From Streptomyces sp. ISL-94 (GTDB taxonomy: Bacteria > Actinomycetota > Actinomycetes > Streptomycetales > Streptomycetaceae), in assembly GCF_018614075.1 (NCBI RefSeq), contig NZ_JAGGOZ010000074.1, positions 1 to 64,000 on the forward strand: a stretch of DNA of 64,000 nt, in the 5' to 3' direction. A program made the translations under genes and the position numbers. This document shows, piece by piece, positions 35,248-44,160 of this stretch. Position 1 is the first letter of the stretch. Every line of letters starts with the position of its first letter. The notes beneath the pieces are model-generated. The model was not told where the DNA came from. It worked only from the letters and a program-made list of their open reading frames with translations, and did not search any database.

Positions 35248-37590
35248 TCATGAGTTGGGCGCCGCGACCGCCGCCGATGGCCTGATCGGGAGCCTGTTCA
35301 CCGGGCGGCCCGTGGCCGCGCGTACTGCCGAGGCTACCGCCGCCGGCGCCGTTACCACAGGGACCGCGCTCGCCGCCTTCGCGCCGAAGGGAGCCACCAC
35401 GTCCCGCTCTTCGACCAGTTTGACGATGCGGACCACCGGGGCGTCCAGCGACGTCGGCAGGGCGTAGCCCGTCAGGTCCGGGTGGCGGACCAGGCCCGCG
35501 ACCGTGCGGAGGTTTTCGGTCAGGGCCGCGCCCACGCCCTGGGTGACGCCCGCTTCGATACGGGCTTCCAGCTGGCGGGGGTTGAGGATGCGGCCGACGT
35601 CCTGGGCCACGGCCAGTTCGACCACGCGGACCGAGCCCAGCTCGATGTCCACGTCGACCACCGCACGGATCGCGCAGAAGGCGAGGCCCACGAAGGCGTC
35701 GCCCTGGCCGTCACCGTCCAGGGGCTCGGTCGGGTGGGGGCGGCACTGGGCCGTCGCCCAGAGCTCCTTGCCCTCCATCGCCTCCGCGACCGTCGTGGAG
35801 AAGGCACCGTCGTATGACGTGATCCGGCCATCTGTGATCTGGAGCAGTTCCGTTGACATGCCCAGTTTGTGGGCCATGGGCTGGAGGAGCTGGGTGCGGA
35901 CCATCTTGGCGGCCCGTTCGACCGCGCCGCCCGAGACCCACGTGTGGCGGCCGTGGGCCGACGGGCCCGCCGGCGGCTGGTCGGTGTCGACGGGGGCCGT
36001 CGTCACCTCGTCGACGCCCAGGACCTCCTGGACGATCTGGCGGGCGAGAGTGGAGAAGCCCTGGCCGGTGTCCACCGCCGCGCAGATGACCGTCGCCGAC
36101 CCGTTGACGACCTTGACCGTCGCCGTAGAGACCTCGTCCGTGCCCTCCGCGCCGAGCATGTGCACCATGCCGACGCCGTAGCCGACCCCGCGCCGCACCG
36201 CGCCCGGCTCGCCCGCGCCCTCCAGGCCGCCCGGGAGCAGCCACTCGTCCTCCGGGGTGTCCTTCGGGAGGGAGGGGAGGGGGTAGTCGCGGACCGAGCG
36301 CAGGAGTTCGGCCACGGGGGCCGGGCAGGTCACCGTCTGGCCCGTGGGGAGGAGGTCGCCGGTGGCGAGGACGTTGCGCATGCGCAATTCCGCGCCGTCG
36401 ATGCCGAGAGCGGCCGCGAGCTTGTCCATCTGGCCCTCGTACGCGGCGCAGACCTGCATCGCGCCCTCGCCCCGGACGTGGCCCGACGGGGGGTTGTTCG
36501 TGCGGACCGCCCAGCCTTCGACGAAGGCGTGCGGGACGACGTACGGGCCGCAGGCGAAGGCCACCGCGGCGGCCAGCGACTCCGCCGAAGCGTCCGCGTA
36601 CGCGCCGGCGTCCATCAGGATCTGGGCCTCGACCTTGACGAGGCGGCCCTCCGCGTCCGCGTGGTGGCGGTAGCGCAGCAGCGTCGGGTGGCGGTGGGTG
36701 TGGCCGAGGAAGGACTCCTCGCGGGTAGCGGCCAGCTTGACCGGGCAGCCGGTGCGCAGGGCGAGCAGGCCGAGCGGCAGCTGGAAGGCGGCGTCCTCGC
36801 GGTCGGCCGTCGCGCCCGGGACCCCGGTGACGACCACGCGCACCCGGTCCGGCTCCAGGCCGAAGCAGGCGGCCGCGAGGTCGCGGTCGGTGTGCGGGTC
36901 GGTGGAGGCGGTGTACAGCTCCACGCCGCCGTCGGGGCGCGGCACGGCCAGCCCGGCCTCGGCGCCGATGGGGGCGGGGTCCTGGCGGCCGATGCGGTAC
37001 AGGCCGTCGACGACGACCTCGCCGGTGGCCTCCGGGTCGCCGTAGCGGAGCGGGATGTGCCGGATCAGGTTGCCGTCGGGGTGCAGCGGGGCGGCGCCGA
37101 AGGACTGCTCGGGGTCGGTGACCGGGTCGAGGAGCTCGTACTCGACGGCGATCGCGGCCGCGGCGAGGCGGGCGGTGTCCGGGTGGTCGGCGGCGACGGC
37201 GGCGATGGGCTCGCCGTGGTGGCGTACGACGTCGTGCGCGAAGACCGGCCGGTCGGCGATGCGGCGGCCGTGGGTGGTGGCGCCGGGGACGTCGGCGTGG
37301 GTGACGACGGCGCGGACGCCGGGCATCTCGGCGGCGGCCGAGGTGTCGATGGAGAGGATCCGGGCGTGGGCGTGCGGGGAGCGGAGCACGGCGGCCCACA
37401 GGAGCCCCTCGGCCCACAGGTCGGCGGCGTAGGGGAAGGTGCCCTCGGTCTTGGCGCGGGTGTCGGCGGCGGGCACGGAGGCGCCGATTCCGCGCGGTAC
37501 CTGCGGTTCCGCGGCCTCCGCGGGCGCCGCCAGGGCGGTCACCGTGGTGTTCACCGTCGTCGTCGCCGTCGCCGCGTCCTGCCCGCTCAC
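35248..37590 (-). CDS. Xanthine dehydrogenase-like molybdopterin subunit
   Basis: A 780-residue large subunit of the xanthine oxidase family. The N-terminal segment is low-complexity Ala/Thr. The a/b hammerhead starts near residue 45 (AKTEGTFPYAADL), and molybdopterin-binding regions follow (ATREESFLGHTHRHP, TGQGFSTLARQIVQEVL, DVGRILNPRQLEARIEAG). Substrate unknown; purine or another heteroaromatic hydroxylation is likely. The GTG overlaps the stop of the Fe-S subunit gene by 4 bp (GTGA). Confidence 0.88.
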   Translation of the reverse strand: MSGQDAATATTTVNTTVTALAAPAEAAEPQVPRGIGASVPAADTRAKTEGTFPYAADLWAEGLLWAAVLRSPHAHARILSIDTSAAAEMPGVRAVVTHADVPGATTHGRRIADRPVFAHDVVRHHGEPIAAVAADHPDTARLAAAAIAVEYELLDPVTDPEQSFGAAPLHPDGNLIRHIPLRYGDPEATGEVVVDGLYRIGRQDPAPIGAEAGLAVPRPDGGVELYTASTDPHTDRDLAAACFGLEPDRVRVVVTGVPGATADREDAAFQLPLGLLALRTGCPVKLAATREESFLGHTHRHPTLLRYRHHADAEGRLVKVEAQILMDAGAYADASAESLAAAVAFACGPYVVPHAFVEGWAVRTNNPPSGHVRGEGAMQVCAAYEGQMDKLAAALGIDGAELRMRNVLATGDLLPTGQTVTCPAPVAELLRSVRDYPLPSLPKDTPEDEWLLPGGLEGAGEPGAVRRGVGYGVGMVHMLGAEGTDEVSTATVKVVNGSATVICAAVDTGQGFSTLARQIVQEVLGVDEVTTAPVDTDQPPAGPSAHGRHTWVSGGAVERAAKMVRTQLLQPMAHKLGMSTELLQITDGRITSYDGAFSTTVAEAMEGKELWATAQCRPHPTEPLDGDGQGDAFVGLAFCAIRAVVDVDIELGSVRVVELAVAQDVGRILNPRQLEARIEAGVTQGVGAALTENLRTVAGLVRHPDLTGYALPTSLDAPVVRIVKLVEERDVVAPFGAKAASAVPVVTAPAAVASAVRAATGRPVNRLPIRPSAAVAAPNS

Positions 37591-39608
37591 ACCGTGCCTC
37601 CGTGGTGGATGCCGCCCTCGCCGGGCGCTGCCTGATGCGGAATGCGCGGCTCCGCCGAAGCCGTGGACTCCGCGGCCGCCGTCTCACGCCCGGCCACGAC
37701 CTCGCGCACGGCGTCGATGACCCCCGCGTAGCCGGAGCAGCGGCAGAGGTTGCCGCAGAGCGCCTGACGGGTCTCCAGCTCGCTGGGGGCGTGGTTGCCC
37801 TCCAGCAGGTCGTGGATGGTCATGGCCATGCCCGGTACGCAGAACCCGCACTGCACCGCACCCGACCTGCACAACGCCTGCTGCACGTCCGAGAGTTCCC
37901 CGCCCGTCGCGAGACCTTCGACGGTCCGGACCTCGCTCCCGGCGGCCGTCGCGGCCGGCACCAGGCAGGAGGCGACGAGCCGGCCGTCGACCTGCACGGC
38001 GCAGGCGCCGCATTCGCCCTGCGAGCAGCCGTCCTTGGCGCCGGCGAGGCCGAGGCGCTCGCGCAGCACGTAGAGGAGGGATTCGCCGATCCAGGCGCCG
38101 GTGACGGGGCGGTCGGCGCCGTTGACGCGCAGGACGTAGGAGGCCGACGGGTGCTCGTGATGGGTGACGGGCTCGGCGGCCGCGTCATCCGCGAGCTCCC
38201 CGAATCCCCCGAGCCCCTCGATTTTTTCGTACGCCGGCCCCTCGGCCGGGCCACCTTCGGCGGTGCCCCCGTCCGGGACCACCACAGCAGTGTCGGCGGT
38301 GTCCGCATTCGACGTGGGCTCGGGCCCGCTTCCAGCCGGTGCCGGGGCGGCTTCGGCGAAGCCGTGCCCCTCCGCGTCGGCCGGCTCCGGCGCGGGCCCG
38401 GCCGCGCCCACCGGCTCGGCCGCGACCACGGCCTCGGACTCCGGCCCGGCCGCCGGGTCCGGCTCGGCCGCGACCACCGGCTCCGGCGCGTGGCCGAACG
38501 CCGAGAAGCCGTGCCCGTCGGTCCCCTCGCGCCCTGCCGGCGCCGCGGCCGATGCCGGCGCCGCGGCCGATGCCGACGACGCGGGCGATCCCGACGACGC
38601 GGGCGGTGCGGCCGGCGCCGACGGCGCGGGCCGGGACCCCTCGACCGGCATTTCCGCCGGCCCGTGGGAGGCCTCGATGTCATGCGGAGCCGGATGCACC
38701 GGCTCGCCCTCCGGCAGCGGGGTGCCCACCCCGGGGCCGCCCAGCACCCGCGGGCCGCGCCCCATGGCGCCGACCTCTGGCCCGCCGAGCAGCCGCTCGG
38801 CGCCCGTGGCCGCGTCGGCCGCCGCCGAAGCCACCGCCTCGTCCGTGCCCGGCAGGACGCCCGGGTCCGGCTCCCCGGCCGGCTGCTGCGCCGCGTACCC
38901 GCGCGCGCCCTCGAAGTCGGGGTGGTTCGCCCAGGGCGCCGCGGCGCCGCCCGGCAGCGTCGCCGGGGCCTGGCTCCAGTCGGCGTCCAGCCCGCTCTGC
39001 CGGAACTCGCCCGACTGCTCGGCCCGTTCCTGCGCGGTCGACATGTTCGACATATGCGAGATGTGGGAGATGTGGGAGATGTGGGAGATGTGGGAGATGT
39101 CCGGCATGGCCCACTGGCCGGTCGCCCCGCCCTCGGGCTCCGGCGGCACGTCCGGGAACCGCCATTCCGCGGTCGCCGCCGGATCGGGCTCCGGCTCGGC
39201 CTCGGCGAACGCCGCGGCCACCGACGCCGGGATCGGGATCGACGCCGGGATCGGCCCACCGACCGGCGCCGGAGAAGGAGCAGATGCAGCGGCACCGCCG
39301 CCCGCCGAGTCGACCGGAACCGAAGCCCCCGCCTCCGGCCAGTGCACCGGCATCGCCCACGTGCCCGTGGCCGCCGGGTCCGTACTGGCCGAGCCGAGCG
39401 GCACGATCATCGGCGGCGGCACGTAGCCGTGCCCGGGCGCCGCGAGCGGCTCACCCGTGCCGAGCGCGTCCAGCATGTCCTGCGGCAGCTTCACGAAGGC
39501 CGTCGCGTCCGAGTCGTGCTCGCCGCCCTGCGGGACCGGTTCCCAGCCCCAGTCCGCCGCGCCGTTCCCCTGGCCCTGGCTCACGTTCTCGTTCTCGTTC
39601 CCGCTCAT
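37587..39608 (-). CDS. [2Fe-2S] subunit with long disordered N-terminal extension
   Basis: A 673-residue protein. The last 185 residues (from about 489) are a complete xanthine dehydrogenase-type two-cluster [2Fe-2S] subunit, with CSQGECGAC and then QCGFCVPG and CGNLCRCSGY. The 488 residues before it are disordered and rich in Pro, Ala, Gly and Glu. They contain three similar tryptophan motifs (TGTWAMP 81-87, TAEWRFP 146-152, TGQWAMP 163-169) and a DNA-repeat-derived HIS/SHI run. Typical family length is about 160-200 residues. The ATG at 39608 overlaps the FAD-subunit stop (ATGA), so the extension is in the real reading frame. Confidence 0.85.
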   Translation of the reverse strand: MSGNENENVSQGQGNGAADWGWEPVPQGGEHDSDATAFVKLPQDMLDALGTGEPLAAPGHGYVPPPMIVPLGSASTDPAATGTWAMPVHWPEAGASVPVDSAGGGAAASAPSPAPVGGPIPASIPIPASVAAAFAEAEPEPDPAATAEWRFPDVPPEPEGGATGQWAMPDISHISHISHISHISHMSNMSTAQERAEQSGEFRQSGLDADWSQAPATLPGGAAAPWANHPDFEGARGYAAQQPAGEPDPGVLPGTDEAVASAAADAATGAERLLGGPEVGAMGRGPRVLGGPGVGTPLPEGEPVHPAPHDIEASHGPAEMPVEGSRPAPSAPAAPPASSGSPASSASAAAPASAAAPAGREGTDGHGFSAFGHAPEPVVAAEPDPAAGPESEAVVAAEPVGAAGPAPEPADAEGHGFAEAAPAPAGSGPEPTSNADTADTAVVVPDGGTAEGGPAEGPAYEKIEGLGGFGELADDAAAEPVTHHEHPSASYVLRVNGADRPVTGAWIGESLLYVLRERLGLAGAKDGCSQGECGACAVQVDGRLVASCLVPAATAAGSEVRTVEGLATGGELSDVQQALCRSGAVQCGFCVPGMAMTIHDLLEGNHAPSELETRQALCGNLCRCSGYAGVIDAVREVVAGRETAAAESTASAEPRIPHQAAPGEGGIHHGGTV
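39061..39096. repeat. 9-bp coding tandem repeat
   Basis: Four perfect copies of atgtgggag in the Fe-S subunit gene, encoding repeated Ile-Ser-His on the minus strand. Confidence 0.85.
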
Positions 39609-40477
39609 GAGGTCAGCGCCCTCCCCAGGGCCCTGCGTGCCAGCACGGCCACCGTCCGCCGCAGATGCAGTACACCGGGAGCCACCGGTTCCCCCTGGTC
39701 GGGAACGCAGGCGGCCGCGACGTACTCGCCGAAGGCCTCCAGCGCCTCGGGGGCCAGGCTCCGCTCGCCGTCCCAGTCGATCAGCGAGGCCACCCACTGC
39801 TCGGCCTCCAGCGGCCGCAGCGGCATCGGGGCGACCGCGCCGATCGCGCAGCGCACGCCCCGGCGCGCGGGGTCCAGCACCAGCCCCACGGACGCCACCG
39901 CGCGCCCCGGCCCCGTACGCCCCGTGGCCTTGAGGAACACCTGCGGCGCGTGCAGCAGCGGCACCCGTACGAAGCCGATCAGCTCCCCGGGCCGCAGCAT
40001 CTCCCGGCCGGCCAGCAGGTGCGAGACCGGGACCTCGCGCGATCCGACCGGGCCGACGATGACGAGCACGGCCTCCAGCGCGGCCAGCACGGGGAGGGCG
40101 TCACCCGTGGGCGCGGCGGTGGCGATGTTCCCGCCGAGGGTGCCGGCGTTGCGGATCTGCGGGGGCCCGGCGGCGCGCGCGGCGGCCGCCAGCCCGGGGA
40201 TCAGCGCGGCGAAATCCGGCCGCCCCATGCGCGCGTGGGTCAGTCCCGCGCCGAGCAGCGCGTGGCCGTCCTGGTACTGCCAGCCGCGGATCTCATTGAT
40301 CCGGCCCAGGCCCACCAGCGCGGCGGGCCGCAGCAGCCCGGCGTTGACGGCGGCCATGAGGTCGGTGCCGCCCGCCACGGGCACGGCGGCGGGCATGGCG
40401 GCGAGTGCCGCCACGGCCTCCTCGAGTGAGGCCGGCAGCGTCACGGACTGCGCCGCCTGCGGTGCGTGCGTGGTCAA
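39605..40477 (-). CDS. Xanthine dehydrogenase-like FAD subunit
   Basis: A 290-residue CO-dehydrogenase/xanthine-dehydrogenase FAD-binding subunit. It has AVPVAGGTDLMAAVNAG (about 31-47) and the FAD loop RNAGTLGGNIATAAPTGDALP (from about 110). It passes electrons from the Fe-S subunit. First gene of the three-gene operon, with ATGA overlap to the next. The start is TTG 40477, supported by GAAGGGG 8 nt upstream. Confidence 0.88.
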   Translation of the reverse strand: MTTHAPQAAQSVTLPASLEEAVAALAAMPAAVPVAGGTDLMAAVNAGLLRPAALVGLGRINEIRGWQYQDGHALLGAGLTHARMGRPDFAALIPGLAAAARAAGPPQIRNAGTLGGNIATAAPTGDALPVLAALEAVLVIVGPVGSREVPVSHLLAGREMLRPGELIGFVRVPLLHAPQVFLKATGRTGPGRAVASVGLVLDPARRGVRCAIGAVAPMPLRPLEAEQWVASLIDWDGERSLAPEALEAFGEYVAAACVPDQGEPVAPGVLHLRRTVAVLARRALGRALTS

Positions 40478-40854
40478 CCCAGCTGCCCCTTCCCGATGTC
40501 CCGGTCCCGGCGCTCACGCCTGTCCGCCGTACGGTACGTGCTCACCGCCGGGAGGTGGCAACTCTGGCACATCTTCGCGGACGTCCGGCGCGAGGGTCGA
40601 CCGGGCGCCCCCCTCGTGGAGCCCGGCACTCCAGGGGGCCGCGGACGCCGCCTCACCGGCGCCCGCCGCCCGGCCGGCACCCACCCCCGCAAAGCCCCCG
40701 CAACGCCCCCTCAGCGCCCGGGCGCCACCCGGGCGCCACCCGCGCCCCGGCCACGCCCCGGCCGCGCTCCGCCCCACTCCCCCGACTGACCGTTTTTCCC
40801 CGTATCACCAGAAATACAGCCAGAGTTCCGCTTCCCTTCGCCCCCGGCGCCCTG
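40478..40854. other. Intergenic upstream of the XDH-like operon
   Basis: About 380 bp. It holds the XDH-like promoter region and the tail of the hexosaminidase transcript, including a cgggcgccacc direct repeat near 40720. No gene and no clear operator seen. Confidence 0.5.
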
Positions 40855-42495
40855 TCACACGTTCGGGGGCGCGCCCTCGGCCGGCCGCCCCAGCACCCCC
40901 GGCCGCCGCTGCCACGGCAGCGGGCCGCCCGGCGGCCGGTAGCCGACCCCGAGCGCGTCCAGCCGGCCGTAGTGCGCCGCCGCCATCCGGCCCTCGAACC
41001 AGGCGAAGTCGCGCTCCTCCGGCTCCGGCAGCCGTGACCACACCACCTCCGCGAAGGCCGCGAGCCGCGGGAACACCTGGTAGTCGACCCGCGCCTGGTC
41101 CTCCGTCACCTCGGTCCACATGTTGGCCTGCGCGCCCAGCACATGGGCCGCCGCCTCCGCCGACAACTTCGGCGGTATCGGCTCAAAGCGGTACACATCC
41201 TCCAGCGAGCGCACGTACCCGATCGGCACCGGCTCCTCCGCGCCGCCCGCCTGACGGTGGTCCAGGTACACCTGCTGCTCGGGGCACATCACCACGTCGT
41301 GCCCGGCCTCGGCGGCCGCGATCCCGCCCGCGTAGCCGCGCCACGAGGACACGGCCGCCCCCGGCGCGAGCCCTCCCTCCAGGATCTCGTCCCACCCGAT
41401 CAGCCGCCGCCCGCGCTCGGCGAGCCAGGTGTCGAAGTGCCGGATGAACCAGGACTGCAGCCCGTCCTCGCCGTCCACCCCCAGCTCGCGGATCCGCTCC
41501 TGCGCGACCGCGGAGGCCTTCCACTGCTCCTTGGGGCACTCGTCCCCGCCCACGTGCACGAAGGGGGAGACCTCGGCGGGGAACAGCTCCAGCAGCTCCT
41601 CGAAGACGCCCTCGTAGAACCGGACCACGGCCTCCGTGGGCGCGAGCACGTTCTCGTTGATCCCCCAGTCGTCCCACACCTCCAGCGCCGAGGTGTCGAC
41701 GACGTCCGTGTTCCCCAGCTCCGGGTACGCGGCGATCGCGGCCTGGGAATGCCCCGGTACGTCGATCTCCGGGACGACCCGGACGTGCCGCTCGGCGGCG
41801 TACGCGACGATCTCGCGGATGTCGTCCTGCGTGTAGTAGCCGCCGTGCGGGGTCTCGTTCCACAGGGGCGAGGCCCGGTGCCCCCGCCGGCTGCGCGCCC
41901 GCCACGCGCCGACGCCGGTCAGCCGCGGGTGGCGCTTGATCTCGACCCGCCAGCCCTGGTCGTCCGTCAGGTGCAGGTGCAGGACGTTGAGCTTGTGCGC
42001 GGCGAGCAGGTCGATGTAGCGCAGCACCCCGTCCTTGGGCAGGAAGTGCCGGGCGACGTCGAGCATCAGCCCGCGCCACCCGAACCGCGGGCTGTCGGCG
42101 ATCCGCCCATGGGGCAGGCTCCACGCCCGTCCGGGCAGCGGCGCCTTGCGGTACGCGTCCGGCCCCAGCAGCTGACGCAGCGTCTGGAGGCCCCAGAACA
42201 GCCCGGCCGGGCTCGCGCCGGCCAGTTCCACGCCCGTCCCGTCGACGGTGATCCCGTACGACTCGTGCCCCATCCGCTCCCCGCACTCGGGATCCAGGCG
42301 GAGCCTCACGTCCGCGGCCGCGCCGGGCCCGGCGGCCGGCAGGCTCCAGCCGGTGGCCGCGCCCAGCTCCCGGCGCAGCAGGCGCGCCACGCCCTCCGTG
42401 CCGGGACCGGCCCCGAGGAGCGGCTCGGGGCCGAATGCGTAGCGGCGCCCGCCCTCGTCGAAGACGGCAACCTGGGGTGCGGGGATCAGGTCCAT
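40855..42495 (-). CDS. GH20 beta-N-acetylhexosaminidase
   Basis: A 546-residue glycoside hydrolase removing terminal GlcNAc from chitin or cell-wall oligosaccharides. A GH20b N-terminal domain precedes the (beta/alpha)8 barrel, which starts near FGWRGLMLDVARHF. The catalytic Asp-Glu pair is in HVGGDECPKEQW. No signal peptide is visible, so it is probably cytosolic and acts on imported chitobiose or recycled wall sugars. GAAGGG lies about 7 nt before the ATG. Confidence 0.9.
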   Translation of the reverse strand: MDLIPAPQVAVFDEGGRRYAFGPEPLLGAGPGTEGVARLLRRELGAATGWSLPAAGPGAAADVRLRLDPECGERMGHESYGITVDGTGVELAGASPAGLFWGLQTLRQLLGPDAYRKAPLPGRAWSLPHGRIADSPRFGWRGLMLDVARHFLPKDGVLRYIDLLAAHKLNVLHLHLTDDQGWRVEIKRHPRLTGVGAWRARSRRGHRASPLWNETPHGGYYTQDDIREIVAYAAERHVRVVPEIDVPGHSQAAIAAYPELGNTDVVDTSALEVWDDWGINENVLAPTEAVVRFYEGVFEELLELFPAEVSPFVHVGGDECPKEQWKASAVAQERIRELGVDGEDGLQSWFIRHFDTWLAERGRRLIGWDEILEGGLAPGAAVSSWRGYAGGIAAAEAGHDVVMCPEQQVYLDHRQAGGAEEPVPIGYVRSLEDVYRFEPIPPKLSAEAAAHVLGAQANMWTEVTEDQARVDYQVFPRLAAFAEVVWSRLPEPEERDFAWFEGRMAAAHYGRLDALGVGYRPPGGPLPWQRRPGVLGRPAEGAPPNV

Positions 42496-43023
42496 GCGTC
42501 AGCCCTTCACAGCAGCCTGTTGTGCCCTGCGCAACGTCCGTTCCACAGAGTGCCCGTGGCGCCGACCCTCATACGCGAAAAACCCCGGGACGCGCCTCTG
42601 CGCGCATGGGGGCTTCGGTCACACAGGACAAGGCCGAAAGCCCCGTTGCACCGGTATTTCGTCAAGAAAGTGACATGAGCGACGACCGCATGCGCAACGT
42701 CTGCCCTTTGCGATTCCGCAAGTAACGCGCGTACCCCGCCGGGGTTCAGGAGGAGGTGCTGACCCGGTGGGGCCATACGCGCGCGCTCTTTCGTGTCCAC
42801 CGAGACCACTCCCCCGCTGCGGGTACGAGGACGACGCCGACCACAACGCGTCGATGGAAATCGAGGCCCGAGCCCGCCGGACGGGCGGCTCGGACATCAA
42901 CAGCACGCGCAGCACCCGCAAGGTGCAAGTCCCGGCCGCCGGCCGGAGGCGGATGCGTGAAGCCCCGAAGCCCGCCCGCGCGAGCCGAAGGGAATCGTCC
43001 TCATGGGATGAGGACGAGGATCG
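42496..43023. other. Intergenic, hexosaminidase to DUF3039
   Basis: About 530 bp. The only coding candidate is the uncertain ORF listed at 42767. A 16-codon ORF at 42674-42724 has no RBS. No hairpin or repeat stands out. Confidence 0.45.
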
Positions 43024-43078
43024 TCAATTGTCCTTGCCGCCCTTGTCCTTGTCCCCGCCGGGGCCCATGGACTCGTAG
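42767..43078 (+). CDS. Possible small basic protein (uncertain)
   Basis: A 103-codon ORF starting GTG, with AGGAGGAGG ending 10 nt upstream, an unusually good ribosome site in otherwise empty sequence. The product is Arg-rich and polar with no recognised domain. The same ribosome site could serve a GTG at 42756 in another frame. Its 3' end overlaps the convergent DUF3039 gene by 55 bp. May not be a real gene. Confidence 0.25.
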   Translation: MGPYARALSCPPRPLPRCGYEDDADHNASMEIEARARRTGGSDINSTRSTRKVQVPAAGRRRMREAPKPARASRRESSSWDEDEDRQLSLPPLSLSPPGPMDS

Positions 43079-43308
43079 ATCTCCTTGCACATGGGGCAGA
43101 CCGGGTACTTCTTCGGGTCGCGGCCCGGTACCCAGACCTTGCCGCAGAGCGCGACGACGGGGGTCCCGTCGAGGGCGCTCGCCATGATCTTGTCCTTCTG
43201 GACGTAGTGGGCGAAGCGCTCGTGGTCGCCGTCACCGTGCGACACCTGCGGCGTCGGCTCTACGAGGGTCCCCGTGCCAGTCCCGCGCTCGGGCTCAAGA
43301 GTGCTCAT
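43024..43308 (-). CDS. DUF3039 protein
   Basis: A 94-residue conserved actinobacterial protein. The core is HYVQKDKIMASALDGTPV, then CGKVW and YPVCPMCKEIYE. The three cysteines could bind a metal. The tail is Gly/Lys-rich. Start 43308 has TACCCT 6 nt upstream and is probably leaderless. Function unknown. Confidence 0.83.
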   Translation of the reverse strand: MSTLEPERGTGTGTLVEPTPQVSHGDGDHERFAHYVQKDKIMASALDGTPVVALCGKVWVPGRDPKKYPVCPMCKEIYESMGPGGDKDKGGKDN

Positions 43309-43336
43309 GGGACCAGGGTACCGACCCCCGCCCGGG

Positions 43337-43897
43337 TCAGTTGAGCGACGGGTCGTCCGGATAGGTGGCGACCATCGCGAGATCACTGCGCTGGCGGCGC
43401 AGCACCGCCCGCCACAGGCGCTCCGGGTCCGGGAAGGACACGTCGCCGGGCTCGGATTCCACGACGTACCAGGCTCCGTCGCCCAGCTCGTCCTCCAGCT
43501 GGCCCGGGCCCCAGCCCGAGTAGCCCGCGAAGATGCGCAGCGATCCCAGGGCGGCGGCCAGCAGCTCGGGCCGGGCCTCCAGGTCGACGAGGCCGATGGC
43601 CCCGTGCACCCGGCGCCAGCCGAGTGGGCCCTCCTCGCCCGGGATGACCGCCACCCCCAGGGCCGAGTCGAGCGCCACCGGCCCGCCCTGGAAGACCACG
43701 CCCGGGTCGCCGGCCAGGGGGGCCCAGGGCAGCAGGACGTCGCCGACCCCGACGGGGGTCGGCCGGTTGAGGACCACGCCGAGCGAGCCCTGCTCGTCGT
43801 GGTCGAGCAGGAGCACCACCGCGCGGTCGAAATTCGGATCCGCGAGGCGGGGGGTGGCCACGAGCAGCCGCCCTGTGAGGGAGGACACCTCGGTCAT
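43337..43897 (-). CDS. YqgE/AlgH-family protein
   Basis: A 186-residue protein of the UPF0301 family. Landmarks are LTGRLLVATPRLADPNFDRAV, GVVLNRPT, FQGGPV and AGYSGWGPGQLEDEL. Function in bacteria is unclear. It lies 28 bp before DUF3039 on the same strand and is divergent from murA. Confidence 0.9.
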   Translation of the reverse strand: MTEVSSLTGRLLVATPRLADPNFDRAVVLLLDHDEQGSLGVVLNRPTPVGVGDVLLPWAPLAGDPGVVFQGGPVALDSALGVAVIPGEEGPLGWRRVHGAIGLVDLEARPELLAAALGSLRIFAGYSGWGPGQLEDELGDGAWYVVESEPGDVSFPDPERLWRAVLRRQRSDLAMVATYPDDPSLN

Positions 43898-44160
43898 GCC
43901 GCCATGATCCCGCACATTCGCCCTTTGCGGGGAGCGGGCGGAGAGATCGGATCGCACGCAGCTCAGGGCGCACGGCAGCAGGAAGGAGCGCGCACGCTCA
44001 TCGCGGACGGAACGCGACACTCCGCCACTTGGCGGACACACAGGGTGCTGTGGCTAATTCATGACAGTCCTACGGCCGCGTCGGCCTTACGAACAAGGGG
44101 GGGATGGCCCTTACCCTTTCCTCTGGTCCCCTGCCCATCCCTCTCCGGAACGCGAGATTC

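Noticed and set aside
37602..41447. 1281-codon plus-strand ORF
   Set aside because: It is antisense to the Fe-S, FAD and hexosaminidase genes, which have clear domains; long antisense frames are common in G+C-rich DNA.
42674..42724. 16-codon ORF MSDDRMRNVCPLRFRK
   Set aside because: No ribosome site, -10 element or similarity to the leader-peptide family.
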